From: Pseudaeromonas paramecii
GTDB lineage: Bacteria; Pseudomonadota; Gammaproteobacteria; Enterobacterales; Aeromonadaceae
NCBI RefSeq assembly: GCF_039540575.1
Contig: NZ_BAABFC010000012.1
Span: forward strand, 186,001-250,000
Reading direction: 5' to 3'
Length of the DNA stretch: 64,000 nt
The notes beneath the pieces were generated by a model. It had not been told where the DNA came from. It saw only the letters and a program-made list of their open reading frames with translations, and did not search any database. Positions 1 to 7,535 of the stretch are shown piece after piece; position 1 is the stretch's first letter; each line of letters starts with the position of its first letter. Both the position numbers and the translations under genes were made by a program.

Positions 1-1
1 C

Positions 2-259
2 GCGGATCTGTTCTACAACCCGGATTTCACCATGTTCGACGTCATGGACAAGTACGGCATCCTGGGGGTGGAGATGGAAGCGGCGGGGATCTATGGCGTG
101 GCGGCGGAGTTCGGTGCCAAGGCGCTGACCATCTGCACCGTGTCCGATCACATCAAGAACGGCGAGCAGACCACCAGCGAAGAGCGTCAGCTGACCTTCA
201 ACGACATGATCAAGGTGGCGCTGGAGTCCGTGTTGCTGGGGGATCAGGCGGCCGTCTGA
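2..259 (+). CDS. deoD: Purine nucleoside phosphorylase DeoD, C-terminal part (5' end outside window)
   Basis: The window opens inside this gene; about 85 C-terminal codons remain, with the first complete codon at base 2. The enzyme reversibly splits purine (deoxy)nucleosides with phosphate to give free base and (deoxy)ribose-1-phosphate in cytosolic nucleoside salvage. The visible residues include GVEMEAAGIYGVA, the family's sugar-binding Met-Glu region, and TVSDHI, whose Asp matches the catalytic Asp204 of E. coli PNP. The C-terminus runs on to the TGA at 257-259. That stop overlaps the 3' end of the convergent smp gene by 16 bases. In enterobacteria deoD also lies beside smp-serB, so the order is ancestral. 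The identification is strong; only the missing N-terminus is unknown. Confidence 0.93.
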   Translation, partial: ADLFYNPDFTMFDVMDKYGILGVEMEAAGIYGVAAEFGAKALTICTVSDHIKNGEQTTSEERQLTFNDMIKVALESVLLGDQAAV

Positions 260-891
260 TCCTCGGCCTGCTCCTCGGCGTGCGCCTTGTGGCGCTGGAC
301 CTTGTGCCAGCGCCGGCGGGGAATGCCCTTGCACAGCAAGATGCCGGCGGCCAGCATCATCAACAGCAGCTGGCGCCAGCGCTCAAACAGGCTCTGTTGA
401 TACTCGGTGTGGGCGGCCAGCATCTTGCGCTCCTCCACCGTGATGCGTAAGAAGCCCAGCAAGTCCCCCTTGTCGGAGCGCAGCTCCTGCACGAAGGGGG
501 TCCGACCCCGCCCCAGTGGCGGGGTTTGCGTTTCACCGGGGGCCAGTGCCAGCAGCTTGTCCAGCGGCACCGCCTGCGCCGAGCTCACCAGCTGGCGACC
601 TTCGGCATCGTACAGGGTGGCGTCCCGCAGGTTGACGTCTTCGGCGAGCGTGTCCACCAGCTGTTGCAGGGCGGCGAGGTTTTGCGGCTGCAGATAACGG
701 ATGGCATCGTGGGCGGCGAAGCTGGTGAGGGTCTGAGCCAACAGGCGGCTCTGGCGCTTGAGCAGCAGGTCGCCATCGTGACGCACCTGCCAGGTGAGCA
801 CCATGGCCCAGATGGCCAACACCAGCCCGGATCCCAGATACAGCAGTCGGATCAGCTTGACACCCTTGGGCACAACCACACTCTCCCCCAC
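244..891 (-). CDS. smp: Smp/YtjB family inner-membrane protein
   Basis: This 215-residue protein has one hydrophobic segment near residues 12-32, a roughly 140-residue extracytoplasmic region, and a second hydrophobic segment near residues 172-187. A short basic tail rich in Arg, Lys and His follows (IPRRRWHKVQRHK). The topology and its position divergent from serB match the Smp (YtjB) family, known as virulence-associated membrane proteins of unclear biochemical role. The annotated start is a GTG at 889-891. A purine-rich stretch just inside the reading frame could instead serve a GTG near 873, so the first six residues are uncertain. The central region resembles a small periplasmic sensor fold, but no output domain is present. 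Function beyond membrane location is not established from sequence. Confidence 0.8.
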   Translation of the reverse strand: MGESVVVPKGVKLIRLLYLGSGLVLAIWAMVLTWQVRHDGDLLLKRQSRLLAQTLTSFAAHDAIRYLQPQNLAALQQLVDTLAEDVNLRDATLYDAEGRQLVSSAQAVPLDKLLALAPGETQTPPLGRGRTPFVQELRSDKGDLLGFLRITVEERKMLAAHTEYQQSLFERWRQLLLMMLAAGILLCKGIPRRRWHKVQRHKAHAEEQAEDQTAA

Positions 892-995
892 GACAAAGGG
901 CTCATCTTCGAACTTGCCTGGATAAAAAGCAATACGCTACCCTGACGCCTGTTTTGCCTATCTGACACAGTCCACAACAGGGAGTTGTTTCCGTC

Positions 996-1994
996 ATGCC
1001 GTTTTCCTCGCTGCCCACCCGTCTGGCCGATTGGCCCGCCTTGTTTCCCGCCTCCGGCCTGCTGCGTCTGGGGGCTCAGGGTGCCGAACCCGTGGCCAGC
1101 CTACCGGATCATGCCGGTATCCTGGTGCTGATGGGCCGCCCGCTGGCGGTGAGTGAACTGGCCCCATTGGCCGCACGACTGGGTCAGGCTCCCGTGACCC
1201 TGCCGCCCTTCAATGTGGCCGGTGTCGAGGTACTGGTGCTGTTGACGGCTGGCTTTGATGAGGCCCTGGGGGAGTGGCTCAAGGCGCAGGAGTGGTCGCT
1301 GGATGCCGCCTATGTGCGGGCACTGCCGGATCTGGCCGAGCCTGGCCTGCTGCTGATGGACATGGACTCCACCGCCATCCAGATCGAGTGCATCGACGAG
1401 ATCGCCCGGCTGGCCGGGGTGGGGGAGCAGGTGGCCGCCGTCACCGCCGCCGCCATGCAGGGCAAGCTGGAGTTCTGCGACAGCCTGCGCAACCGGGTGG
1501 CCCTGCTCAAGGATGCCGATGCCGGCATCTTGGAGCAGGTGGTGGATCTCATGCCTCTGATGCCGGGCTTGGAAATCCTGGTGGCGCGGCTCAAGCAAGC
1601 CGGCTGGAAGGTGGCCATCGCCTCCGGTGGCTTCACCCGCTTCGCCGGCCATCTGCAGCAGACCCTGGGGCTGGATCATATCGAGGCCAATAACCTGGTG
1701 GTGCGGGACGGTCGGCTCACCGGTGAGGTGGACGGCCGCATCGTGGACGGCAAGGTGAAGGCTCAGACCCTGCTGGATCTCAAGGTCCGCTACGGCATCG
1801 CCGACCACCAGACGGTGGCCATCGGCGACGGCGCCAACGATCTGCCCATGCTGGCCAACGCCGCCCTGGGGCTGGCCCTGCACGCCAAGCCCATCGTCCG
1901 TCAACAGGCCCAGGTCGCCATCGCCCGACTGGATCTGGAGGCGGCCCTCTGCCTGCTGGAGGCCGGCAGCCGCCTGGCCGCGTTGCGGGGCTAA
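996..1994 (+). CDS. serB: Phosphoserine phosphatase SerB
   Basis: SerB performs the last step of serine biosynthesis, hydrolysing O-phospho-L-serine to L-serine in the cytosol. The 332-residue protein has an N-terminal ACT-like region of about 110 residues followed by a HAD core. The nucleophile motif is at residues 121-126 (MDMDST, Asp122 and Asp124), followed by IECIDE of the substrate-recognition cap. Motif II Ser lies in AIASGGF (residues 208-213), and the Mg-binding GDGAND is at 277-282. It is divergent from smp and monocistronic: a strong hairpin terminator follows within about 60 bases. In relatives the next genes are a PilZ gene and radA. Here an approximately 8.5 kb T6SS island sits between serB and those genes. 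Confidence 0.95.
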   Translation: MPFSSLPTRLADWPALFPASGLLRLGAQGAEPVASLPDHAGILVLMGRPLAVSELAPLAARLGQAPVTLPPFNVAGVEVLVLLTAGFDEALGEWLKAQEWSLDAAYVRALPDLAEPGLLLMDMDSTAIQIECIDEIARLAGVGEQVAAVTAAAMQGKLEFCDSLRNRVALLKDADAGILEQVVDLMPLMPGLEILVARLKQAGWKVAIASGGFTRFAGHLQQTLGLDHIEANNLVVRDGRLTGEVDGRIVDGKVKAQTLLDLKVRYGIADHQTVAIGDGANDLPMLANAALGLALHAKPIVRQQAQVAIARLDLEAALCLLEAGSRLAALRG

Positions 1995-2025
1995 ATCTTG
2001 GCCGCCTGACTGCCGGATAAGCAAA

Positions 2026-2058
2026 CAAAAACGGGAGCATTGAGCTCCCGTTTTTGTT
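2026..2058. terminator. Bidirectional intrinsic terminator after serB
   Basis: An 8-bp stem, acgggagc (2031-2038) paired with gctcccgt (2044-2051), with a 5-base loop. A-rich sequence precedes it and a T-run follows. It ends serB transcription, and its symmetric A/T flanks could also stop minus-strand transcription leaving the T6SS island. Confidence 0.85.
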
Positions 2059-2144
2059 GCAAATTCTGGTTGGCTGTTAGGTGATTAGTAGATCTGTACA
2101 TATTTTCAGCCAGTCATGTTGACTCAGATTTACAATCTCGATCT

Positions 2145-2621
2145 TTATGGGAATTCAAAATTATTTGCTCTAACAATTTCATCTTGGATGTTTTCTATAT
2201 ATGGGTGTTCTACATCTTTATCACCAAAAGAATTTGCAAGGCAATCTGTTGAGCTCAGTAGGGATTTATCTTTCTTGATATCAATAAATGCTACGGCTCC
2301 TGGTTTTTCTTCTGGGACTCCTATCACATAGGCATAGCTGCCACGTGAAAAACCCAAATATCTAGTGTATGTCCCTTTGTCGAGCCACCTTTTTAACTTG
2401 TTTAACTCGTTGAACTTGACTTCAAGTTCAACATTTTGACCTCTTTTAAAATAATAGGTCAATGAGATGGGTTGTGTTGTTTTATAGCAGATTAGTGCTT
2501 TTTTTTCTAGCTTCTTGCTAGGCAGTGCACATTCTGCGACAAGCCTTTCTCCACTTGGGCAACTTATTTCAGCAAATGCTGCGTTGAGAAAAAAAAGCAT
2601 AACAATGAAACTATATTTCAT
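2145..2621 (-). CDS. Periplasmic protein, candidate immunity protein for the adjacent GH19 toxin
   Basis: This 158-residue protein is AT-rich compared with its chromosomal neighbours. It begins with a clear Sec signal (MKYSFIVMLFFLNAAFA, probable cleavage after AFA), then a mature domain with three Cys and many Lys. I do not recognise a family. The start at 2621 is preferred over an upstream ATG at 2639 because its ATG overlaps the stop of the preceding toxin gene in an ATGA, a classic translational-coupling arrangement. Export, size and coupling to a truncated GH19 peptidoglycan hydrolase suggest a periplasmic immunity protein protecting the cell wall from that T6SS effector. That role is inferred from position. 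It could still give protection against sister cells even though its cognate toxin here is broken. Confidence 0.6.
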   Translation of the reverse strand: MKYSFIVMLFFLNAAFAEISCPSGERLVAECALPSKKLEKKALICYKTTQPISLTYYFKRGQNVELEVKFNELNKLKRWLDKGTYTRYLGFSRGSYAYVIGVPEEKPGAVAFIDIKKDKSLLSSTDCLANSFGDKDVEHPYIENIQDEIVRANNFEFP

Positions 2622-3285
2622 AAGAATATACTCTCGCATAACCTGTAAGCTGACTGCCTTTCCGCTAATCCCATGCTTCCGCCATTGACTACTCTAGTTA
2701 CACCTAGTACATCATTATATCCATTATTATGGTCGGCAGAATAAATATGGTGACTAGACCAGAACCATAAGGCACTCCTTATGGCATAAGGCATGTCATT
2801 GACTAAATCTGGTGTTCTAAGCACGTCAGGCACTGTGTCATGCCATAAGTTTGAATAGTCACTCATAAAACCATTGTATTTACCGTAGCCAGTTATCTGT
2901 ATTAGTCCTCTTCCTCTGAAGTTGTAACCATCTCCTGGGTGATCTTGTCTGTTGTTGTTTAGTCTGAGATAATGTTTCCTTCCTATAGCTTGCTCATCTG
3001 CTCTTCTAATAATCCTACCTCTGGCATCCTTAATGTATCCATCCTGTTGAGCTTCGGATGGATGGTTTCGATAATACTGACTAAAACTCAAAAGAGTCTG
3101 AGAGGAAAACTGGAACGACTCAGTCTTTCCTTTCATTCCAGGCCCCACCTCTCCTCTTATTTGCGAAAAGAAATGTCGAAGGCGAGTTGGACTATCTAGT
3201 TTGAATTCTATTAATCGACCATTTAACTCGTTAATTACAGTGTTGATATCTGCATCGGTGGCTTGCGGGAATATTTGTCTAAGCT
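2618..3285 (-). pseudogene. GH19 (chitinase/muramidase-like) T6SS effector, 5'-truncated remnant
   Basis: An open frame runs from the IS boundary at 3285 to the TGA at 2618 with no native start. About 222 codons are readable. The sequence (HFFSQIRGEVGPG, a conserved TESFQFS, FRGRGLIQITGYGKYNGF, YAIRSALWFW) is the catalytic region of glycoside hydrolase family 19, used by phages and T6SS effectors to cleave peptidoglycan or chitin. The Glu in RGEVG lies where the GH19 general acid is expected. Everything upstream was lost where the IS5-like element abuts the gene, and no matching 5' part is found on the far side of that element. A GTG at 3148 could give a 176-residue product, but it would lack the first helix and the catalytic Glu. 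It reads as an orphan toxin module left in the island. Confidence 0.75.
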
Positions 3286-3839
3286 GGCCTTGTTTCCGAA
3301 ATCAGGGAACTATCTGGCTCTGCCGTGATCTGATCGCTTAGAACAACCAGACAGAGCGCCAGATGGGCAAGTCCAAGCACAAGATCAGCAACTGGAAACA
3401 GTACAACCAAGCCCTGGTGCAACGTGGTTCGTTGACCGTCTGGATGGATGAACAAGCCATCCAGCAATGGCATTGTCAGACCCATCACGGCCGCCGAGGG
3501 CGGGGATTCCATTACAGCGACACCGCCATTGAGACTGCGCTGATGCTCAAGGGAGTATTCAAGCTACCGCTGCGAGCCTTGGAGGGCTTTATCAACTCGC
3601 TGTTCAAGCTGATGAAGGTGCCCTTACAGTCGCCGGATTACAGCTGCATCAGCAAGCGCGCCAAGACGGTCGAAATCAAGTACCGCCTACCGAGCCAAGG
3701 CCCGGTTGCCCATCTTGGTCGGGGTGAAAGTCATGAACAAGGTCATTGGCCTTGGTATGCCTGTTCGGCAGGCTGTCAACTAAGCCCGCTCGGCGGGTAG
3801 GGGAGCAACCATCCGGCTTTGGATTTGTTCAACAAGGCC
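3286..3839. mobile_element. IS5-family element, internally deleted
   Basis: The ends are imperfect inverted repeats. The left end starts GGCCTTGTTTCCGAAATC at 3286, and the right end, read on the minus strand, starts GGCCTTGTTGAACAAATCC at 3839. The element is about 554 bp, roughly half a normal IS5-family element. It holds the transposase N-terminus joined out of frame to its C-terminus, so it cannot move on its own. No flanking target duplication is visible (ctaagct on the left, ctgatcc on the right). This fits a rearrangement at one end and explains why the neighbouring toxin gene lost its 5' part. Confidence 0.75.
3363..3783 (+). pseudogene. IS5-family transposase, internal deletion with frameshift
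   Basis: The reading frame opens MGKSKHKISNWKQYNQALVQ and carries the typical IS5-family N-terminal region (SLTVWMDEQAIQQWHC, FHYSDTAIETALMLKGVF, LPLRALEGFINSLFKLM). It is intact to about residue 110 (KYRLPSQGPVAHL). The sequence then shifts frame into the family's C-terminal end (ARLPILVGVKVMNKVIGLGM, then PVRQAVN), ending at TAA 3781-3783. The catalytic DDE core is missing, so around 600 bp have been deleted. The break lies near a short gcccggttgcccatcttg stretch that can be read in both flanking frames, suggesting recombination at short homology. It is not functional. Confidence 0.75.
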
Positions 3840-3899
3840 CTGATCCCCTGGTCAAAATGTACTGTGCTCGATTAAAAAAAGTTCATGAACTTGCCGTGA

Positions 3900-4430
3900 T
3901 CATGTTCCATAGTTTTCGGTTAGATATTGCTTAATTTTCTTTGCATTATCCAATGGGTAACTTATGATTTTGCTATTTCTTTTAGTTTGATAGCCAGCCA
4001 GCTGCGCATCAATACTCGAATTAAGTTTCAACTCATAACCATTATCATGTTTATGATATGCCTTAACTTCATAATAATATGGGTATTCAATACCATTCAT
4101 CTCATAATTAACATTCCAACGAAGAAGAACAACAACCGACTTAACTGTATTAATAGGGGCAAAAAAAACAGACATAACTTCAACTGGCGCGTCAGAGTAA
4201 AAAAAGACATCTACCAAGTTATTCTGTGGGCCGTCCTTTGATTCATAACTAAGATAAAATTCGACATCTCTTTTGTCTGGAGTATGTTGAAAGCATATGT
4301 ATCCATTTTCAAAAGAATCATCCTTAAAAGGGCCTTGAATAATGGCGTTGGGGTTGTCTCCACAAGCGTAAGCTACGGATGAAATGCAAATTAACAACAA
4401 AAAGAGTAATTTCATAAAACTAATTATCAT
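3900..4430 (-). CDS. Periplasmic protein of unknown function in T6SS island, possible immunity protein
   Basis: This 176-residue AT-rich protein begins with a signal peptide: either MIISFMKLLFLLLICISSVAYA, or from an internal ATG at 4415. Cleavage after AYA is likely and leaves a mature domain of about 150 residues with two Cys. I do not recognise the family. It lies about 55 bases downstream of the LprI-like immunity gene on the same strand, and just upstream in transcription of the degenerate IS. Export, size and place in an effector/immunity array suggest a second, possibly orphan, immunity protein. There is no direct evidence for its partner. Its sequence does not obviously resemble the other signal-peptide protein at the end of the island. 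Confidence 0.55.
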   Translation of the reverse strand: MIISFMKLLFLLLICISSVAYACGDNPNAIIQGPFKDDSFENGYICFQHTPDKRDVEFYLSYESKDGPQNNLVDVFFYSDAPVEVMSVFFAPINTVKSVVVLLRWNVNYEMNGIEYPYYYEVKAYHKHDNGYELKLNSSIDAQLAGYQTKRNSKIISYPLDNAKKIKQYLTENYGT

Positions 4431-4485
4431 CTTATTTCACCACCTAAAATGTCGGAATAATAAATCACATCACAGATGGTTGTAT

Positions 4486-4860
4486 TTACTTTGGTAAAAA
4501 ACCATTTAAATAATCTATTCTGTCGACTGTCTTTTTGAGCTGGCAGGTTAAGTATTCCACACCAAATCCCTCCCCACCAGAGCCCATGCCTTGAGGGTTT
4601 TCAAAATTACAACTAGAATCACGAAACTTGATCCAATCACGTTGAGCTAGTTTCAAATACTTTGTTCTTGGCTCGCCAATTCCTTCGTAATCATTCTGAA
4701 AATATGAAAATAAATTTTGATAAACCTTATTTAGCTCCGCATCTGACTTATTATACAAAACCTCAACACAGTTAAATTTAGCCGTCAAGTCAAGGTTTTC
4801 ACATTGCTTTGCATCAAACATTGCCATCGATGATGCGAAAATATACCCTAGTATAATCAT
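4486..4860 (-). CDS. LprI/DUF1311-like lysozyme-inhibitor protein, probable effector immunity
   Basis: A 124-residue protein with a short N-terminal hydrophobic leader (MIILGYIFASSMA), then a compact four-Cys domain. The pattern C..L.LTAKFNCVEVLYNKSDAELNKVYQ, later KLAQRDWIKFRDSSCNFE and YLTCQLKKTVDRIDYL, is the LprI/DUF1311 signature. Family members bind and inhibit lysozyme in the periplasm. Its ATG overlaps the stop of the upstream effector gene (ATGA), so the two are translationally coupled. That effector ends in a pesticin/T4-lysozyme-like domain, so an LprI-type inhibitor directly behind it is just what an immunity protein should be. The family call is fairly strong; the immunity role is inferred from fold plus coupling. 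Confidence 0.75.
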   Translation of the reverse strand: MIILGYIFASSMAMFDAKQCENLDLTAKFNCVEVLYNKSDAELNKVYQNLFSYFQNDYEGIGEPRTKYLKLAQRDWIKFRDSSCNFENPQGMGSGGEGFGVEYLTCQLKKTVDRIDYLNGFLPK

Positions 4861-7490
4861 AAATAGTTACACCTTCTTTGATATCTATCTAGCGGAACAT
4901 TAAAAGTTTCTTTCCATCTGTTGCTTTTTATATTTTCTTTAAAAGCTGAAAAATCATCGTTATTCTTTATGCTCTCGATGAGGTTTGGTATGAAAAACTC
5001 TCTAGTACTAGGGCGATTATCCCCTCTAAAAGTAATATCAACGAGCACATCCTTTATTCTTTGAGGAAGTTCGACCCATGAAATTATTTTTTCCGGATCT
5101 AAATCAACACCATTTGGAACAGCTCTTGTGCGAGTCCCCTTCGGGTTTTCGATCGTTCTTTTAGCAATAGCATCTAACTTTAGATAAATTTCATTGAACA
5201 GATAGTGTTGCTGTTTTCTCGTGAGGGTCTGTTCATTTCTAGGAACAACGTCATTTATTGCTATAGTATAATTGTATGCAGCTTGCCTCTGTAGACCAAC
5301 CGCATCTGTGAGCCATTGTAACATGGAGCTTGATAGTGGATTACAATTATCAGAAATTGCTTTTGTTAACTTATTAAGCTCACTAATTGATATTTGGCCA
5401 AGATCAAGCCCTCTTCCATAAGTAACACCAGATGCACCGATTACAACCCCTCTATTATTTGGAACATGCGGGTGCCTTGAAAAATATATACTTGTATCAA
5501 TATCATTCCCTTCGGCATCAAATGTGAGTTGCCCTTTGGGTACCGTAAGCCACTTTTCATCCATTTCATCATCAGAAACGGGGTCTGTAATTAACCCCAT
5601 CATCCCCGCCGGATGAATAAACCAAGGTTGTTCGCCCAGCAGGCTGCTGGTGTCATCGGCCCAGGCCATTTGCTCGTTATAGGCCTTGAGATAGGCTAAC
5701 TGATTGGGGGCGTCGGCCAGTTCCTGCTCGTGGCGGGACCAGTCGCTGCGCTTGAGCCATTCGCTGTCATGTTTGATAAATAGCTTGCGGACGGCCTGGG
5801 ACTTGTGGTGCAGGGCCTGCTGGATCGCCGCTGTGGTCGGTTGACTGGCGTCGTCTTGGTCGGTGATCACTTGCCGGTAGAGGGAGGCGAAGAAGTCGCT
5901 GCCAATCAGATGGTCGGTATCAACCGCAGACAGAAAGCCGTCGCTGTCCTGGCTGCCATTGACCAGGCGGACGCCCAGCTTGGCCCAGTCATGCTGGCTG
6001 ACCAGTTGGGTCGTGCCGCCGATCAGCACATGCTGGCCTTCGGCCACCTTTACAAAGCGGGCACTGCCCTGGGTCACCAGGTCACTGTGGTTGACCGGCA
6101 TGGGGGCGTCCCTGGGGCCAAAGGTGCCGATTCTCTGGTAGCCGCCGCTGGCGGGCAGTGCGAAGGTGTCCACCTCCTCGCCGGGCGGCAACAGCAGATA
6201 TGGCTGGCCACCGCTAAGCCCGCCCTGGTTATTGAGGCAGGCGCGCAATGCGGACTCGTCCTGTGCCGCCACCAGTACCTCCAGATGCACGGCCTTCTCG
6301 GCCACCACCTTGAGCCCGTTGGCGGTGGGCTGGGCATATTCATGTTCGCCCCAGTGGCCGATGAGATCGCCGGCCTTCACTGGGATGGGGCTCTGCTGGC
6401 AATCCACCACCCGATCCCGCTGGATGGGCTCCGGAGTCTCAGCCGGCAGCAGGCTACCCAGCCGCTCGGCGGCCAGCCAGTAGCACTCGCCTGGTGCGCC
6501 ATTGGTCATGACATGTCCCCCCCCATCTTTGACTGTGCCACTGCCTGCTTGGTAGATCTGCACCTTGACGAACTCCTTGAGCCCGCCACCCAGGGCTATC
6601 ATGGTGCTTGGCTCTGCCAGTGTCACCACTTCGCTGTGCGCCGGCAAGCCACGCAGTGGGCTGTTGGGGCTGGGTATTTGACGGATCCAGCTGTTGCTGG
6701 CGGTGCGGTAACGCTCGGGCTTGGCTTCGGGCGGGGTCATCCAGGCCGGTCTTTGTGGTTGTTCGGCCTGAAGAAATTGTGTGGCGATGAAGAAGGCCTC
6801 CGGCTCCCCCGGCATAGGGGTCTTATACCGCACCAGTTGGTACCTGTGCCGTTGGTGCCGATCGTTGAGATATTCACCGGGCTCGGAGAGCCGCGTCACT
6901 TCGGCGCCCTGCTTGGCATGGCGCCGAGTGCTGGTGAGGTTCCCGGCCGCATCGCGCTGATAACTCGGTATCAATTGCAATTCGGCATGGTCAGTTGTGT
7001 GCGTCACCGCCTCATAGATGCAGACCTTATCGCCGGTGATCACATGGCGCGTGGCCGCCGCGCCATAGGCACAGTCACAGGCCAGATGCATGTAGAGGCT
7101 GTAGAAGGTCAAGGGGTTATGGCGAGTCTGCTGCTGGCCGGACACATTCTCGCTGGCTTCATAGTGATGGCGGATCAGGCAAAAGGAGGGCGATGTCTGA
7201 ATGGTCACCGCTTGCTCCCCTTGCCCTGGATCTGGGGCGCGCATTATGGCGGCGGCTTGGCTGGCCAAGCGGTAGGCGACAATCTCACCCTCAGCGATGG
7301 CCCGGACCTCTCCCTGGGACGACCAGCCCCCCTGATCGCTCAGGTGCACACCGCCATGCCATAAGCGATTGTTGCCCAGCAAGAAGCTGCCCGCATTTTC
7401 TGCAGTGAGCCGCGTAATAAACTCATCGAGTGAGCCTATCTCTGTCGCGCCTTGTGCCCCCTGGAGGCGCATGGGGTAAACCAGTTTCAT
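4857..7490 (-). CDS. Dual-domain T6SS peptidoglycan-hydrolase effector (M23/amidase-like plus pesticin-like lysozyme; TseP-like)
   Basis: This 877-residue protein starts 46 bases after vgrG. Residues 40-140 resemble an M23/LytM half-site (WHGGVHL at 44-50, RAIAEGEIVAY, LYMHL at 132-136). A second M23-like segment has VKAGDLIGHWG at 371-381 and HLEV at 402-405. A linker ends near WFIHPAGMMGLI (623-634). The C-terminal 230 residues carry VTYGRGLDLG at 689-698, the turn typical of pesticin and T4-lysozyme-like muramidases, with a candidate catalytic Glu660. The layout matches the dual amidase/lysozyme effector TseP described in Aeromonas, as far as I recall. No secretion signal is present, so delivery with the neighbouring VgrG is inferred. 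Base composition changes sharply near 5600-5640: the N-terminal part is GC-rich and the lysozyme part AT-rich, suggesting a swapped toxin domain. Confidence 0.75.
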   Translation of the reverse strand: MKLVYPMRLQGAQGATEIGSLDEFITRLTAENAGSFLLGNNRLWHGGVHLSDQGGWSSQGEVRAIAEGEIVAYRLASQAAAIMRAPDPGQGEQAVTIQTSPSFCLIRHHYEASENVSGQQQTRHNPLTFYSLYMHLACDCAYGAAATRHVITGDKVCIYEAVTHTTDHAELQLIPSYQRDAAGNLTSTRRHAKQGAEVTRLSEPGEYLNDRHQRHRYQLVRYKTPMPGEPEAFFIATQFLQAEQPQRPAWMTPPEAKPERYRTASNSWIRQIPSPNSPLRGLPAHSEVVTLAEPSTMIALGGGLKEFVKVQIYQAGSGTVKDGGGHVMTNGAPGECYWLAAERLGSLLPAETPEPIQRDRVVDCQQSPIPVKAGDLIGHWGEHEYAQPTANGLKVVAEKAVHLEVLVAAQDESALRACLNNQGGLSGGQPYLLLPPGEEVDTFALPASGGYQRIGTFGPRDAPMPVNHSDLVTQGSARFVKVAEGQHVLIGGTTQLVSQHDWAKLGVRLVNGSQDSDGFLSAVDTDHLIGSDFFASLYRQVITDQDDASQPTTAAIQQALHHKSQAVRKLFIKHDSEWLKRSDWSRHEQELADAPNQLAYLKAYNEQMAWADDTSSLLGEQPWFIHPAGMMGLITDPVSDDEMDEKWLTVPKGQLTFDAEGNDIDTSIYFSRHPHVPNNRGVVIGASGVTYGRGLDLGQISISELNKLTKAISDNCNPLSSSMLQWLTDAVGLQRQAAYNYTIAINDVVPRNEQTLTRKQQHYLFNEIYLKLDAIAKRTIENPKGTRTRAVPNGVDLDPEKIISWVELPQRIKDVLVDITFRGDNRPSTREFFIPNLIESIKNNDDFSAFKENIKSNRWKETFNVPLDRYQRRCNYL

Positions 7491-7535
7491 AGCCGTGTGC
7501 TCTTAGATATCAACGAATGACAAACAGGAAAACGA

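Noticed and set aside
2622..2639. Longer start for the GH19-linked immunity candidate
   Set aside because: The ATG at 2621 gives both a clean signal peptide and an ATGA overlap with the toxin stop.
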